Part shown: one piece after another, positions 26,294 to 35,642 of the stretch
Position numbering within the stretch: position 1 is the first letter of the stretch
Layout: every line of letters begins with the position of its first letter
From: JACRLW01 sp046349595
Lineage (GTDB): Bacteria > Planctomycetota > UBA1135 > UBA2386
Direction: 5' to 3'
Length of the DNA stretch: 64,000 nucleotides
Assembly: GCA_046349595.1 (NCBI GenBank)
Contig: JAXMCA010000002.1
Location: 1,426,001-1,490,000 of the forward strand
The notes under the pieces: generated by a model
Told to the model about the DNA's origin: nothing
Seen by the model: the letters and a program-made list of their open reading frames with translations, nothing else
The model's database searches: none
Made by a program: the position numbers and the translations under genes

Positions 26294-28822
26294 TCACTGG
26301 TTGCCGCCGAGTCGCACCACCGCCGGGTTCGAAAAGGTCAGCGGCAGCAACCGCGACACACCCGGATCGGCGAAGGTGTAGCTGGTGTAGATCGGCACGC
26401 CGAGCGTGCCCGGGTCGGCCGGCCAGGTGAAGCCGTAGGCCGCGACGCCCGCCGCGCTGATCCCGGTCGCCTCGGTCACGATGATGTCGTGATACAGCGT
26501 GCAACCGGTGACGCCGATGAAGTTGAGCGACAGCGGCAGCGCATAGGGCGGCCAGTTCGTGTTCGACAGACCGAACATCAGAACTCCGACCGCGAGCGGA
26601 CGGCCGTTGATGAGGCGGTAGGTCAGGGGCAGGCCCTGCTGCGGGCCCTGCTGTCCCGGGTTCCACAACACGGTGTGGAGCGGGAAGGTGCCGAGGCTGT
26701 TGATGCAGGTGCTGCCGAAGGTCGAGTAGGTGCCCGGCACGTTGGTCCAGTACTGGGCCAGTGCGGTGTGGTTCGCGTCCATCGTGACCAGGAGCGTGAG
26801 CACGCCCGCGGCCTGCGGGACGCCGTCGAGCACCCAGTACTTGAAGGGATTGAACCCGACATTGGCGGGAGCGGTCAGCGTCGTCGACTCCGCGTCGCGG
26901 TAGGTGAGCGCGAAGTTGGTGTTGCCGTTGCCGGTGCCGTTGAAGTCCGCCGGGCTCGCCGTGATGTTCACGCCGGTGGTCGGCGCGGATTGAACGGTGA
27001 GCGTGCGGGCCGGCACGTACACCGCCTCGAGCGTGTCGGTCTGCACGCCGATGTTGGAGTCGACATAGGTGAGCTGGCCGACCGTGCCGAAGAGATTGGG
27101 CGCCGTCAGGTGCGGAACGGTCTTCAGCGTCCACTGTTTGAACAGCAGGCTGCCGGTCGTCGCCGGTGCGGTGACCGACACGTTCGCCGTGCTGTTGACG
27201 TAGCTGCGGTAGAACGGCGTGTTGCCATTCGACTCACCGAAGCGATCGCCGGGGGTCATCGTGATCGGCACGCCGGACGCTCCGGAGGACTTCACGATCA
27301 CGCCGGTGTTCGTCAGGCTGAACGCATCGCGGCCGAAGCGGACGAAGTGCGGCTGCTGGTTGCCGTTCGCGCCGCCGCCGATCATGCCCATGCCGGTCGC
27401 GAACCAGGTCATCTCCTCCGTGAAGTGCGGCGCAGCCTGCACCGTGAAGTAGTCACCCCACACGTTCGAGGTCGGGCCCGCATTGCTGCTGGTGAAGAAG
27501 CGTGCGGACGAGAAATCCTCGAGGTCGTCGCGGAGGATCGTCACGGAGCCCGGGTAGAAACTCGGTCCGCCCAGGGCGCAACTGATGCCGATGTGACCGG
27601 CGGCGTTGGCCGCGGCCGCGGGGTACATCAACGAGAAGGTGGAGCCCCAGATGTCGCGCTCCTCGATCTGGCTGTTGTCGGCGAGGCTGAAGCGCTCGAG
27701 GCGGATGAAGTTGTGCGTGCGGCTGCCGATCGGTCCGGAGTGCCAGAGGAAGCCGTAGTCGGTCAGCGTCTGGTAGGCACCGAGGATGCGGGAGTCGGCG
27801 CGGCCGGTCCAATCGCGGCCGTCGGGACCGGGGTCGGCACCGTAGCTCGTCGACCATGCGGCGACGGCCTTGCTCGCGGCGAAGATCGAGTTGCCGCTGT
27901 CATCCCACCAGTTGATGTGCAGCGAGGTGGTCGACTCGTGGCGACCCCAGAACATGCGCGTGCCGGCATCCTGGGTCAGGCGGTAGGACGCACCGCCGAT
28001 CGAGTTGCTGTTGATGTAGCTGAAGTTGACCGTTCCACCGGCGCTGAGTTGCGCCTGCGAGACGCGCCACACCACCGCGCCCTGGAAGGTTCCGGCGCCG
28101 TTGAAGACGTTGGAGGCGAAGTAGAAGTAATCCGTGCTGGCGGCGCAGTCCGGGAAGTCGAACCACGTGCCCGCCGCGAAGCCGACCAATTGCGGCGTGA
28201 ACATGTAGCTGGCGCTGAAGGTTCCGGTGCCCAGGTTTGCGGCGCTGTTGCACACCGCGAGGCGCGTGCCGCCATTGCCGGAGCCGTCCGCGACGTACTG
28301 GAGCATCCAGACCGTCAGAGCGCCCTTGTTCAACAGGCGCTGATCGCAGCAGAAGCCGCCGAAGCTCGCGGCGAACTTGGTGTAGGGATTCTCGTAGGCC
28401 CAGTTCGCGCCACCATCGGCAGTGCGTGCGGCGTACCAGTTCGCGGTGAAGAAGCCGTTGTTCGTATCGGCGAAGGCACAGGCCGGCTCGGAGATGCGCG
28501 ACTGCGAGGCGCCTGCGGGCAGCACCGTCGCGTTGCTGAACGCGACGTAGGTCGAGGCGAGGCTCGGCGTGGCGGCCGGGACGTCGACCGGCGGACTGTT
28601 CGGCTGGGGATTCCCACCGAAGCCGATCGGGATCGGCGGCGTCGATTCATCCGGCAGGTTCTCGAGCAGCACGCGCGGCGGCGGCGGCACGTTCGGTCCC
28701 TGGGTGGTGACCGGTTCTGGAGCGAGCACTCCGTGACCGGCAGTGAAGGACTCTTGCGCGAAGGCCGTCGCACCAGCGAGCAGGCTGGCAGCGGCGATCG
28801 AGAGGGGACGGATCTTCAACAT
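26294..28822 (-). CDS. Large secreted surface protein, planctomycete type
   Basis: An 842-residue exported protein. A signal peptide (MLKIRPLSIAAASLLAGATA, cleavage after AFAQ) precedes a long beta-rich region (about 70-520) with features of a beta-propeller-like surface protein (SQSRISEPACAFADTNNGFF; TVQAAPHFTEEMTWFATGMG). Two or three Ig-like modules follow (ITMTPGDRFGESNGNTPFYR; ITASPADFNGTGNGNTNFAL), then a C-terminal domain beginning STFGSTCINSLGTFPLHTVL. That last domain is of the same general kind as the tail of the protease at 13248. The start at 28822 puts the signal peptide at the N-terminus. No enzymatic motif was seen. Confidence 0.8.
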   Translation of the reverse strand: MLKIRPLSIAAASLLAGATAFAQESFTAGHGVLAPEPVTTQGPNVPPPPRVLLENLPDESTPPIPIGFGGNPQPNSPPVDVPAATPSLASTYVAFSNATVLPAGASQSRISEPACAFADTNNGFFTANWYAARTADGGANWAYENPYTKFAASFGGFCCDQRLLNKGALTVWMLQYVADGSGNGGTRLAVCNSAANLGTGTFSASYMFTPQLVGFAAGTWFDFPDCAASTDYFYFASNVFNGAGTFQGAVVWRVSQAQLSAGGTVNFSYINSNSIGGASYRLTQDAGTRMFWGRHESTTSLHINWWDDSGNSIFAASKAVAAWSTSYGADPGPDGRDWTGRADSRILGAYQTLTDYGFLWHSGPIGSRTHNFIRLERFSLADNSQIEERDIWGSTFSLMYPAAAANAAGHIGISCALGGPSFYPGSVTILRDDLEDFSSARFFTSSNAGPTSNVWGDYFTVQAAPHFTEEMTWFATGMGMIGGGANGNQQPHFVRFGRDAFSLTNTGVIVKSSGASGVPITMTPGDRFGESNGNTPFYRSYVNSTANVSVTAPATTGSLLFKQWTLKTVPHLTAPNLFGTVGQLTYVDSNIGVQTDTLEAVYVPARTLTVQSAPTTGVNITASPADFNGTGNGNTNFALTYRDAESTTLTAPANVGFNPFKYWVLDGVPQAAGVLTLLVTMDANHTALAQYWTNVPGTYSTFGSTCINSLGTFPLHTVLWNPGQQGPQQGLPLTYRLINGRPLAVGVLMFGLSNTNWPPYALPLSLNFIGVTGCTLYHDIIVTEATGISAAGVAAYGFTWPADPGTLGVPIYTSYTFADPGVSRLLPLTFSNPAVVRLGGNQ

Positions 28823-28996
28823 CGAGCGTTCCTGAACGTGAGCCCGCGGAGATGGCGAGCGCGCGCATGATGGCCGAAGGTCGCGACTTCCGCAGCCCAC
28901 AATTCCGGCGTCACCGCTTGCGTCGCGGCGCATCCGGTCCTGTGTCGAATGCCTGCCTTCGCTCCGAGGACGGTCGATGCCGCGTGCGCTCCGACC

Positions 28997-30304
28997 TCAT
29001 TGCGCGCGGTCACATACTTCGAGGTCGTGGATCGGGCGTGGACGATGCGTTGCGGCGGCCAACCCGGTCGACCACCACCACAGGCCAATGGCACCGAGAG
29101 TCGCGAGGTACGAGCTCTGTTCCCATTGCTTCGCCGCATCGCCGACCAGATCGCCTCCGCCGGCGGAGCAGGTGACGAAGAACAGGGTCGATGCGACGCG
29201 CGCACGCGGTCGATTGCGCCACGCCGCGCAGCACAGGGCGAAGACCGCCGGGATCAGCGCGACGTGGTGCGCCTTCCAGGAGATCGGCGACAGGAGCGTG
29301 CCCGCGGCGAGGGCGGAGACGACCGCGAGGTCGCGACCTACTGCCGTCGCGCGGGCGCGCCATCCCCGGAACAGAGTCAGGACCAGCACGCCGAGCGAGA
29401 GCACGCGCGCGATCCACGCGGTGACGTGATCCGGGAGACCGACTCCCTGCACGAAACCCGGCACCTGCGATGCGAAGGGTTCCGGCACCGTGCCGAGATA
29501 GCGGACGACCATGCAGCGCAGGCATTGGTTCATCCAGGTGAAGGGCGGCAGACCGAGGTGGGGCGGCGCGAAGAGGTCGTCGTTCGCTCCGTAGGCCAGC
29601 GCGCCTTCGGCCCAACGTTCGAAGGGCGCGAGACCGTGGCCGTGGATCCACAGGCTCACGCCGAGGAAGGCGACCGCGGCGCACAGCGATCCGATCGCCA
29701 GTCGCACATGCCCGATCACGGCGAGCACCGGCAACAGGATCGCGGTGGTCGGCTTGGTCGCCAGCGAGAAGCCGAGGAGCACCGCGGCGAGCGTGTCCCT
29801 CCGCGACTGCGACGCTTGCCACGCCGCGAGTGCGAAGGCGAGGTTCACCAGATTGCCGCCGCCGCCGTGCGTGTCGCGCAGGATGTAGCGGCCGGTGACC
29901 GCCACGGTCAGCAGCAGCAGTGCCTGCCGATGCGCGAGCAGATCGGGCGCGTGGCGTGCGAGAGCCTCGCCCAGCACCATCAACACGACGCCGATCGCAG
30001 CGACCTGCAGAGCGGCCCAGGCGTAGCGCGCGCTCCGCTCGTCCATCTTCGCGAAGGGCGCCGTCAGCAGTCCGAACGACGGCGGATAGACCGGGTGGAG
30101 CGGCTTGTCCTCGAGATAGGGCGCATAGAGATCTTCGCCGCTGAGCAGACGTCGCCCGAACTCGCGGTGATCGCTGATCACGCCGCGGTCGCGCCCGCCT
30201 GCGCGGAGCACCACGAACAGGGACAACGCGACCCAGATCGCCACGAACACCCACGCGCGCGTGCGCGACGCCGGATCAGGTCCGCCCATCGGTCGGCGGA
30301 GCAT
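28997..30304 (-). CDS. GT87/DUF2029-like polytopic glycosyltransferase
   Basis: A 435-residue membrane protein with about 10 hydrophobic segments, resembling the GT87 mannosyltransferases that use polyprenol-phosphate sugars. The loop after TM1 contains SDHREFGRRLLSGEDLYAPY, a typical DUF2029 catalytic-loop sequence, and PVYPPSFGLLTAPFA follows as in that family. Mid-protein motifs include GFSLATKPTTAILLPVLAVI and LLSPISWKAHHVAL, both family hallmarks. The start could be 30304 or 30289; 30304 has a GGAGGA upstream at a rather wide spacing. It is divergent from the BtpA-family gene. Confidence 0.82.
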   Translation of the reverse strand: MLRRPMGGPDPASRTRAWVFVAIWVALSLFVVLRAGGRDRGVISDHREFGRRLLSGEDLYAPYLEDKPLHPVYPPSFGLLTAPFAKMDERSARYAWAALQVAAIGVVLMVLGEALARHAPDLLAHRQALLLLTVAVTGRYILRDTHGGGGNLVNLAFALAAWQASQSRRDTLAAVLLGFSLATKPTTAILLPVLAVIGHVRLAIGSLCAAVAFLGVSLWIHGHGLAPFERWAEGALAYGANDDLFAPPHLGLPPFTWMNQCLRCMVVRYLGTVPEPFASQVPGFVQGVGLPDHVTAWIARVLSLGVLVLTLFRGWRARATAVGRDLAVVSALAAGTLLSPISWKAHHVALIPAVFALCCAAWRNRPRARVASTLFFVTCSAGGGDLVGDAAKQWEQSSYLATLGAIGLWWWSTGLAAATHRPRPIHDLEVCDRAQ

Positions 30305-30354
30305 AGCCAGGTGACGCGCTTCCTCCGCTTCGCCGATCCGCACAAGATGCGCGC

Positions 30355-31137
30355 ATGCCGCGGATCCTGATGGGCGTCGTCCACCTCCTGCCGACCGCTT
30401 CGGCGTCGCGCGGGGCCGTCTCGACCACCGCGCTGCTGGAAGCGGCGGTGCGCGATGCGACGGCTCTGGCGCGCGGTGGCTGCGACGCGCTGATGGTCGA
30501 GAACTTCGGGGACGCGCCGTTCCACAAGGGCACGCGCGACGACCCGGTCACTCCCGACGTCGTCGCTGCACTGACCCTCGCCGCACGCGAAGCCCACCTC
30601 CGCACCGGCCTGCCGGTCGGTGTGAACTGCTTGCGCAACGATGGCATCGCCGCGCTCGGAGCCGCGGCCGTCGCCGGTGCCCGCTGGGTCCGCGTGAATG
30701 TCCTCGCCGGCGCCATGCTCACCGACCAGGGCGTCATCGAGGGCGAGGCCGCGCGCCTGCGCGACTATCGCAACCTGCTCGGCCGTGACGTCGCGATCCT
30801 CGCCGACCTGCTCGTCAAGCACGCGACGCCTCTCGCACCGGTCGACGTCGCCGACGCGGCGCGCGATCTCGCCGAGCGCAGCGGGGCCGCCGGGATCGTC
30901 GTCACCGGCTCACGCACCGGAGCGCCGGCGGATGCGGGTCGCCTCGAAGCGGTGCGCGCGGCGGTCGGCGACTTCCCCCTCTGGATCGGTTCCGGGCTCT
31001 CGGTCGAGAACGCCTCGCGATTGTGGCCGCTCTGCGACGGCGCGATCGTCGGCACCGCCTTCAAACGCGGGGGACGGGTGACGGAGCCCGTCGACGAAGC
31101 CCGGGTCGCGGCACTGCGGGCCCGGCTCGTCGACTGA
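30355..31137 (+). CDS. BtpA/SgcQ-family protein
   Basis: A 260-residue TIM-barrel-type protein of the BtpA family, named for a cyanobacterial photosystem I stability factor but widespread in non-photosynthetic bacteria, where its role is unclear. Family blocks include MGVVHLLPTASAS, GGCDALMVENFGDAPF, GVNCLRNDGIAALG, RVNVLAGAMLTDQGVIEG and the C-terminal GSGLSVENASRLWPLCDGAIVGTAFK (given in part). It stands convergent to the mutase gene, with the stops one base apart. A role in photosynthesis is not suggested here. Confidence 0.88.
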   Translation: MPRILMGVVHLLPTASASRGAVSTTALLEAAVRDATALARGGCDALMVENFGDAPFHKGTRDDPVTPDVVAALTLAAREAHLRTGLPVGVNCLRNDGIAALGAAAVAGARWVRVNVLAGAMLTDQGVIEGEAARLRDYRNLLGRDVAILADLLVKHATPLAPVDVADAARDLAERSGAAGIVVTGSRTGAPADAGRLEAVRAAVGDFPLWIGSGLSVENASRLWPLCDGAIVGTAFKRGGRVTEPVDEARVAALRARLVD

Positions 31138-31138
31138 G

Positions 31139-33280
31139 TCAGAGATCGTCTTCGCGACGAAGGAAGTTCGTGTCGATGCGCGTCAGCAGTTCCTGCAGCG
31201 CGCGTGCGACGTCGGCGCCGAGGTGGATCGCGAGGTCGATGTTCGCGGACAGCGCGGCGTCCGGCTTCCCGGCCCACACCAGCATGGTGCCTTCCGCGAG
31301 TGCACCACGGAGCGCGATGCATGCGTCCCGACCGGCCTCGTCCTCGGCACACAGCACGACGGCCGCCGGAGCGAGTCCGACGAGGTCCTCGCGTGCGGCA
31401 TCGATGTCGCGACCGGTGATCTCGGTCGCGGCGATGCCGGCACTGCGCAGCAGATCGCGCGCGAAGTCGGCGCGCGCCACGACCCTCGCGGAGTCGCCGA
31501 GTCGGATCAACGCCACGACCGGCAACGGTTCGCGGTTCTCGCGCATCGCGTCGATCTGCGCACGCAATGCCTCGAAGGGCGCGCCGTCGGCGCTCGCGAA
31601 CGGTTGGTAGCGATGGACGTAGTCGGCGGTGCGCGGCCAGGTCGCCGTCACCAGCTCCTCGAGCGTGAGGTGATCGGCACCGGCGTCGATCGCCTTGGTC
31701 ATCAGCTCCGAGGTCGGTGCGCGTCGCATCGCCTGGATGTGCGCACGCACCTTCGCCTCGTCGCGCTTGCGCAGGAACCCCTCGAAGCGGTTCAACGAGG
31801 CATCGGCGAGCTGGTCCAGTGCGTCGAAGTCGATCTCCTGTTCCTCGGCGCCGCCGAGTTCGAGGTCGGCGTAGCGGCTGATCCCGACCAACCCGCGCGC
31901 GCGGCTCCGGAAGGACCGCTCGCGCTGTTGCTCGCTCGTTCCGAGGAGCTCCGCGAGTCGACCGGAGCGTGCCACCGCGAGCAGACCACCTTCGCGCTCG
32001 ATGTCCTGCAGGTGCTGCCATGCGGCGCGCGCGATGCCGTCGGTGGTCGCCTCGACCGCACCGCTCCCGCCGGCCGGATCGACGACGCGCCCGAGCTGCG
32101 CCTCGAAGCGCAGCAGGTTCTGCTGGTCGAGCGCCAGATCGCGCGCGCGTTCGTCGTCGCTGCCATCGAAGGGCATCACGATCAGGCTGTCGCAGCCGCC
32201 GATCACGGCCGCCGTCGCGGCGATCGCGCTGCGGATCAGATTGGTGCGGTGGTCGTAGAGGTCGGCGCGGTAGCGCGAGCTGGTGAGGGCGAGGATGCGC
32301 GGCACGAGGCCTTCACCCGATGCACCGAAGGCGCGCGCGAGCTTCGCGAAGGTCAGGCGCAGGGCGCGCAGCTTCGCGATCTCGGTGACCACCTCGTGTC
32401 CGACCTGCACGCGCAGCGTGGCGGCCGCGGTGAGATCGTCGAAGGCGATCCCGCGCTCGACCAGACCGCGCGCCGATTCGGCCGTTGCCGCGAGCAGGAG
32501 CCCGATCTCGAGCGCCGCAGACGCGCCGGCGAGATGGAAGGACTGGGCATCGCACACCAGCGGACGGATGCCGCGCGCGTGCGCGCGCACGAATCCGATC
32601 AACGCGGCTGCGGTGTCGAACACGGCATCGGGCGAGGTACGCGTCGACACGCAATTGCCGTCGTCGTCGCTGCGAAGGCGCCGCGAGAGGATCTGCTCGA
32701 TCGGGTCGATGTCGAGGGCACAGCGCAAGGTGCCGGGATCCACGCCGCGTGCGCGGGCGAGGCGCAGCAGCCAGACCAGGACGGCAAAGGCACCTTCTCC
32801 CGCGGAGAACGCGAGCGAGGTCTGTGCGAGATCCACGCCGTGCAGCAGGAGCTCGAGGTCGCGCGGCGTGTGGACCGCCACGCCCCCCTCTCCCGGCGGT
32901 GGAGTGGCGAGCGGGTCGGCGTCGGGTCCGTCGTCGGCGCTGCCGCCGGGAGAGATCGCGTCGTGTGCCAGGCTGTCGAGGCAGATCTCGACCTCGTCGG
33001 CGCCGTGCGCCAGCGCGCGTGCGATGCGCGCGGCGGCGAGGCGCGGATCGGGGGTCGTGCACAGGTCGCGGATCGCATGGCCGTGCCTCGCCCGGAGCAG
33101 CGACTCGGCCTCGCGATGAGGGAGCGACGCCACGTCCTCGCGACGGACCAGCGCGGGGACGCGGAAGCCGTCGTCGGTGCGCCAGGCGAGGTCGTCGAAG
33201 CGCTTGCCTCGCAGCCCGGCCTCGACGAGGGCGATCCATGCGGCGAAGTCGGGGCCTTGGCGATCCATCGCAGGGATCAT
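31139..33280 (-). CDS. mutA: Methylmalonyl-CoA mutase small (beta) subunit
   Basis: A 713-residue homologue of methylmalonyl-CoA mutase, the B12 enzyme interconverting methylmalonyl-CoA and succinyl-CoA. It has the substrate-barrel region (SSRYRADLYDHRTNLIRSAI; VDPAGGSGAVEATTDGIARA) and a C-terminal cobalamin-type fold (about 560-700), but the B12-ligating DxHxxG is absent where expected (SAGIAATEITGRDIDAARED). Lack of that motif is the known mark of the non-catalytic small subunit MutA. No large subunit is adjacent in the window, although the two usually sit together. ATG 33280 or 33268 are both possible starts. Confidence 0.85.
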   Translation of the reverse strand: MIPAMDRQGPDFAAWIALVEAGLRGKRFDDLAWRTDDGFRVPALVRREDVASLPHREAESLLRARHGHAIRDLCTTPDPRLAAARIARALAHGADEVEICLDSLAHDAISPGGSADDGPDADPLATPPPGEGGVAVHTPRDLELLLHGVDLAQTSLAFSAGEGAFAVLVWLLRLARARGVDPGTLRCALDIDPIEQILSRRLRSDDDGNCVSTRTSPDAVFDTAAALIGFVRAHARGIRPLVCDAQSFHLAGASAALEIGLLLAATAESARGLVERGIAFDDLTAAATLRVQVGHEVVTEIAKLRALRLTFAKLARAFGASGEGLVPRILALTSSRYRADLYDHRTNLIRSAIAATAAVIGGCDSLIVMPFDGSDDERARDLALDQQNLLRFEAQLGRVVDPAGGSGAVEATTDGIARAAWQHLQDIEREGGLLAVARSGRLAELLGTSEQQRERSFRSRARGLVGISRYADLELGGAEEQEIDFDALDQLADASLNRFEGFLRKRDEAKVRAHIQAMRRAPTSELMTKAIDAGADHLTLEELVTATWPRTADYVHRYQPFASADGAPFEALRAQIDAMRENREPLPVVALIRLGDSARVVARADFARDLLRSAGIAATEITGRDIDAAREDLVGLAPAAVVLCAEDEAGRDACIALRGALAEGTMLVWAGKPDAALSANIDLAIHLGADVARALQELLTRIDTNFLRREDDL

Positions 33281-33357
33281 GGAGCGCCGATCGCTTGCGA
33301 TCGAGATCCCACGTCCGCGTGCTGGAACCGTCGCGCGTGGCGAGGTCCGATCCGCGC

Positions 33358-34347
33358 ATGCATTCCGGCGACCTCACCGTGGCGGGAACGACCCGAGCGC
33401 GATGGGGCCTCGGCGTGCTCGCGGTCGCCTTCCTGGCCGTGGCAGTGTGGCCGTTCCGTCCGGAGTTGCCGCGTTCCTTCGCCAACGGCGCACGACGCGA
33501 CGGCTCTGCCCTGGCACTCCCTTCGGCCGGACGACTCACGGGCGATGCCGCGCCGATCGTCGATGCGGCGCGCGCCGCGGGCGCTCTGGTGCTGGAGGTC
33601 GAGATCACCGGGCACGAGGCGATGCAGCGCGGTCCGGCGCGAATCGTCGAACTCGGCACCGATCACGAGCACGCCGACCTGACGCTCGGCCAGGACGGCG
33701 CGGACCTGATCGTGCGCTTCCGCCGCGCGGGCGCCGACGACTCCGGGACCCCGCCGTTGGTCGTGACGGATGCATTGCGCGATGCCGCGCCCGTCGCGGT
33801 GCGCTTCACCTTGACGGCGACGCGCGCGACGCTCGCGGTCGACGGCGTCTCGAGGGCCGCACTCGAGCTCGGCGGCGACACCTTCCGGAACTGGTACCGC
33901 GAGGCGACGCTGATCCTCGGCGACTCGCCGGTCGGGGACCGGAGTTGGATCGGCCGCATCGAGCGGGCCTCGATCACTGCGGGAGAGCGCGTCTTCGACC
34001 TGCTCGACGACCGCACGACCTCTGCTCCGCCGCGCATCATGGTCTGGCCGGCGCGGCTCAGGCAGGTCTTCGCGCAGCGCTTCGTGCCGCCTTTCGACTT
34101 CGTCGAGGTCCTGCTCAATCTGCTCGCCTTCGTCCCGATCGGCTTCGTCGCGGCAAGAGCCTTTCCGCGGGAAAGCGCGCGCTCCGCGCTCGTCGTCGGT
34201 TTCCTGCTCAGCCTGTCGATGGAGACCCTTCAGTTCGGCTGCGCCGAGCGCATTCCGTCGCTGGTCGATCTCGCGGTGAACCTGTGCGGCACCGGACTCG
34301 GTGCGCTGGTGCACGCCGCGCCGGGTGGCATGCTGCGCCGTCGATGA
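33358..34347 (+). CDS. VanZ-like membrane protein with inserted lectin-type domain
   Basis: A 329-residue protein with an unusual layout. The first VanZ-type membrane segment (WGLGVLAVAFLAVAVWPFRP) is followed by about 190 residues of beta-rich sequence (HADLTLGQDGADLIVRFRRA; VAVRFTLTATRATLAVDGVS; SWIGRIERASI) resembling a LamG/concanavalin-like lectin fold. After this the VanZ core resumes with FVEVLLNLLAFVPIGFVAAR, LSLSMETLQFGCAERIPS and LVDLAVNLCGTGLGALV. VanZ proteins are linked to glycopeptide tolerance in Gram-positives but have no fixed role elsewhere. Its stop overlaps the next start. The lectin domain probably lies outside the cytoplasm and may bind glycan (inference). Confidence 0.82.
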   Translation: MHSGDLTVAGTTRARWGLGVLAVAFLAVAVWPFRPELPRSFANGARRDGSALALPSAGRLTGDAAPIVDAARAAGALVLEVEITGHEAMQRGPARIVELGTDHEHADLTLGQDGADLIVRFRRAGADDSGTPPLVVTDALRDAAPVAVRFTLTATRATLAVDGVSRAALELGGDTFRNWYREATLILGDSPVGDRSWIGRIERASITAGERVFDLLDDRTTSAPPRIMVWPARLRQVFAQRFVPPFDFVEVLLNLLAFVPIGFVAARAFPRESARSALVVGFLLSLSMETLQFGCAERIPSLVDLAVNLCGTGLGALVHAAPGGMLRRR

Positions 34348-35474
34348 CCTCGCCGAAGAAGCGCGGGCGGGCAAGACGCCACGTCGAGCGCACCATGGAC
34401 GACGCCTTCGCCGCCCTCGAGAGCGGCGAGCACGCCCTGGCGGAGAAGCTCAGTCGACGTGCCGCGGAGGAAGGGCACGTCAATCCACGGATCTGGCACG
34501 ATCGCGCCCGCATCGCGACCGCGCTCGGCGACGAGATGTCCGCGGAACAGGCGCTGCGTCAGGCGATCCTGCTCGCGCCCGGCTACGCGGAGGCGCACGC
34601 CGATCTCGGGCGCCTGCTCGCAGGACAGGGTCGCACGCGCGGCGCGCGGCGTGCGCTGCTGCGGGCACGGGACGCGTCGACCGTGACGGCATTCGAGAAG
34701 GAACGGATCGAGACGGAACTGGCCGAACTCGGTGCGGACGAGGAGTCCGACGCCGATGCGGTGGAGATCGCCGCGTCGGATCGCCCGCTGCGGGGCGCGA
34801 CGCCGTCCGGACCGCGCTGCGCGCCCTTCGACTGGACGGTCGTCGAAGAGGGTCTGCGCACCCGCGGACTCGCGCGGCTCGATCGCTATCTGGACGAGGA
34901 GACTTCGCGCGCGGTTCTCGCGGCACTGCCCCGGTCCGGAGATGCCGCTGCTTCGGATGGGACGCACGCACTCGTCCAACACTTCACCCTGCCCCTGCCC
35001 GAGATCGTCGTCGAGTTGCGTGCCGAGCTGTTCGGGGCGCTGACCGGCATCGCCACGCGTTGGATCGGGCGCTTCGGTCGCGAGGCAGACGTCGAGTTCG
35101 AACCGCAGGATCTCCCGCGGATCGAATCCGGACCCTTCGTCGATGTCGGGGTCGCCCGACTCGACGAGGCGTCGGCACTGGGGCCGTCGCGCGCACCACG
35201 CACGCGACCGGCGTTCCCGTTCCGGGCCCTGTTCGCGATCGCGGCACCGTCGGCGATGGTCCTGCGTCACGAACTGGTCGACCTGCGACCGGGGCGAAGG
35301 CGCCATGGGGTGGGTGGCACATTGCGGGCGGGGGACCTCCTGCTCGCTTGCGCTCAGCAGCGGATCCTGACCGTCGGTGGGGTCGAGGGTCTGCAGGAAG
35401 TCGCGCACTGCACCACGGTGGAAGGGGACGGTCAGGCCGTGCTGCTGTTCTCCTCCTTCGGTCGCGTGGTCTGA
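34344..35474 (+). CDS. TPR-repeat protein with unknown C-terminal domain
   Basis: A 376-residue cytosolic protein. Residues about 15-110 are TPR-type helices (AFAALESGEHALAEKLSRRA; LRQAILLAPGYAEAHADLGR). Residues 145-376 form a second domain starting FDWTVVEEGLRTRGLARLDR, with beta-rich C-terminal strands (HGVGGTLRAGDLLLACAQQR). Its outline is reminiscent of double-stranded beta-helix oxygenases with an N-terminal helix (FRALFAIAAPSAMVLRHELV), but I cannot assign the metal ligands, so no activity is claimed. It overlaps the VanZ gene by 4 bases and is co-transcribed with it. Confidence 0.65.
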   Translation: MTSPKKRGRARRHVERTMDDAFAALESGEHALAEKLSRRAAEEGHVNPRIWHDRARIATALGDEMSAEQALRQAILLAPGYAEAHADLGRLLAGQGRTRGARRALLRARDASTVTAFEKERIETELAELGADEESDADAVEIAASDRPLRGATPSGPRCAPFDWTVVEEGLRTRGLARLDRYLDEETSRAVLAALPRSGDAAASDGTHALVQHFTLPLPEIVVELRAELFGALTGIATRWIGRFGREADVEFEPQDLPRIESGPFVDVGVARLDEASALGPSRAPRTRPAFPFRALFAIAAPSAMVLRHELVDLRPGRRRHGVGGTLRAGDLLLACAQQRILTVGGVEGLQEVAHCTTVEGDGQAVLLFSSFGRVV

Positions 35475-35642
35475 CCCGATGGACGCGCGGCAAAGGGTCC
35501 ACGCAGGCGGATTGCGGTCGAGCGCGCCGGAATGGGACCTCCCCGAACATCGACGACACGAGCGGGAGGTGCCCGCGCTAGTCTGCGCGCCCTCAGCAAC
35601 GCTCACTCTCGCTCCTGCCCCATCACGACTCGAAGGAACCGC

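Noticed and set aside
25601..28870. Long plus-strand frame opposite the secreted protein at 26294
   Set aside because: Composition is Arg/Val/Gly/His-rich without motifs; the minus strand has a signal peptide and beta-rich domains.
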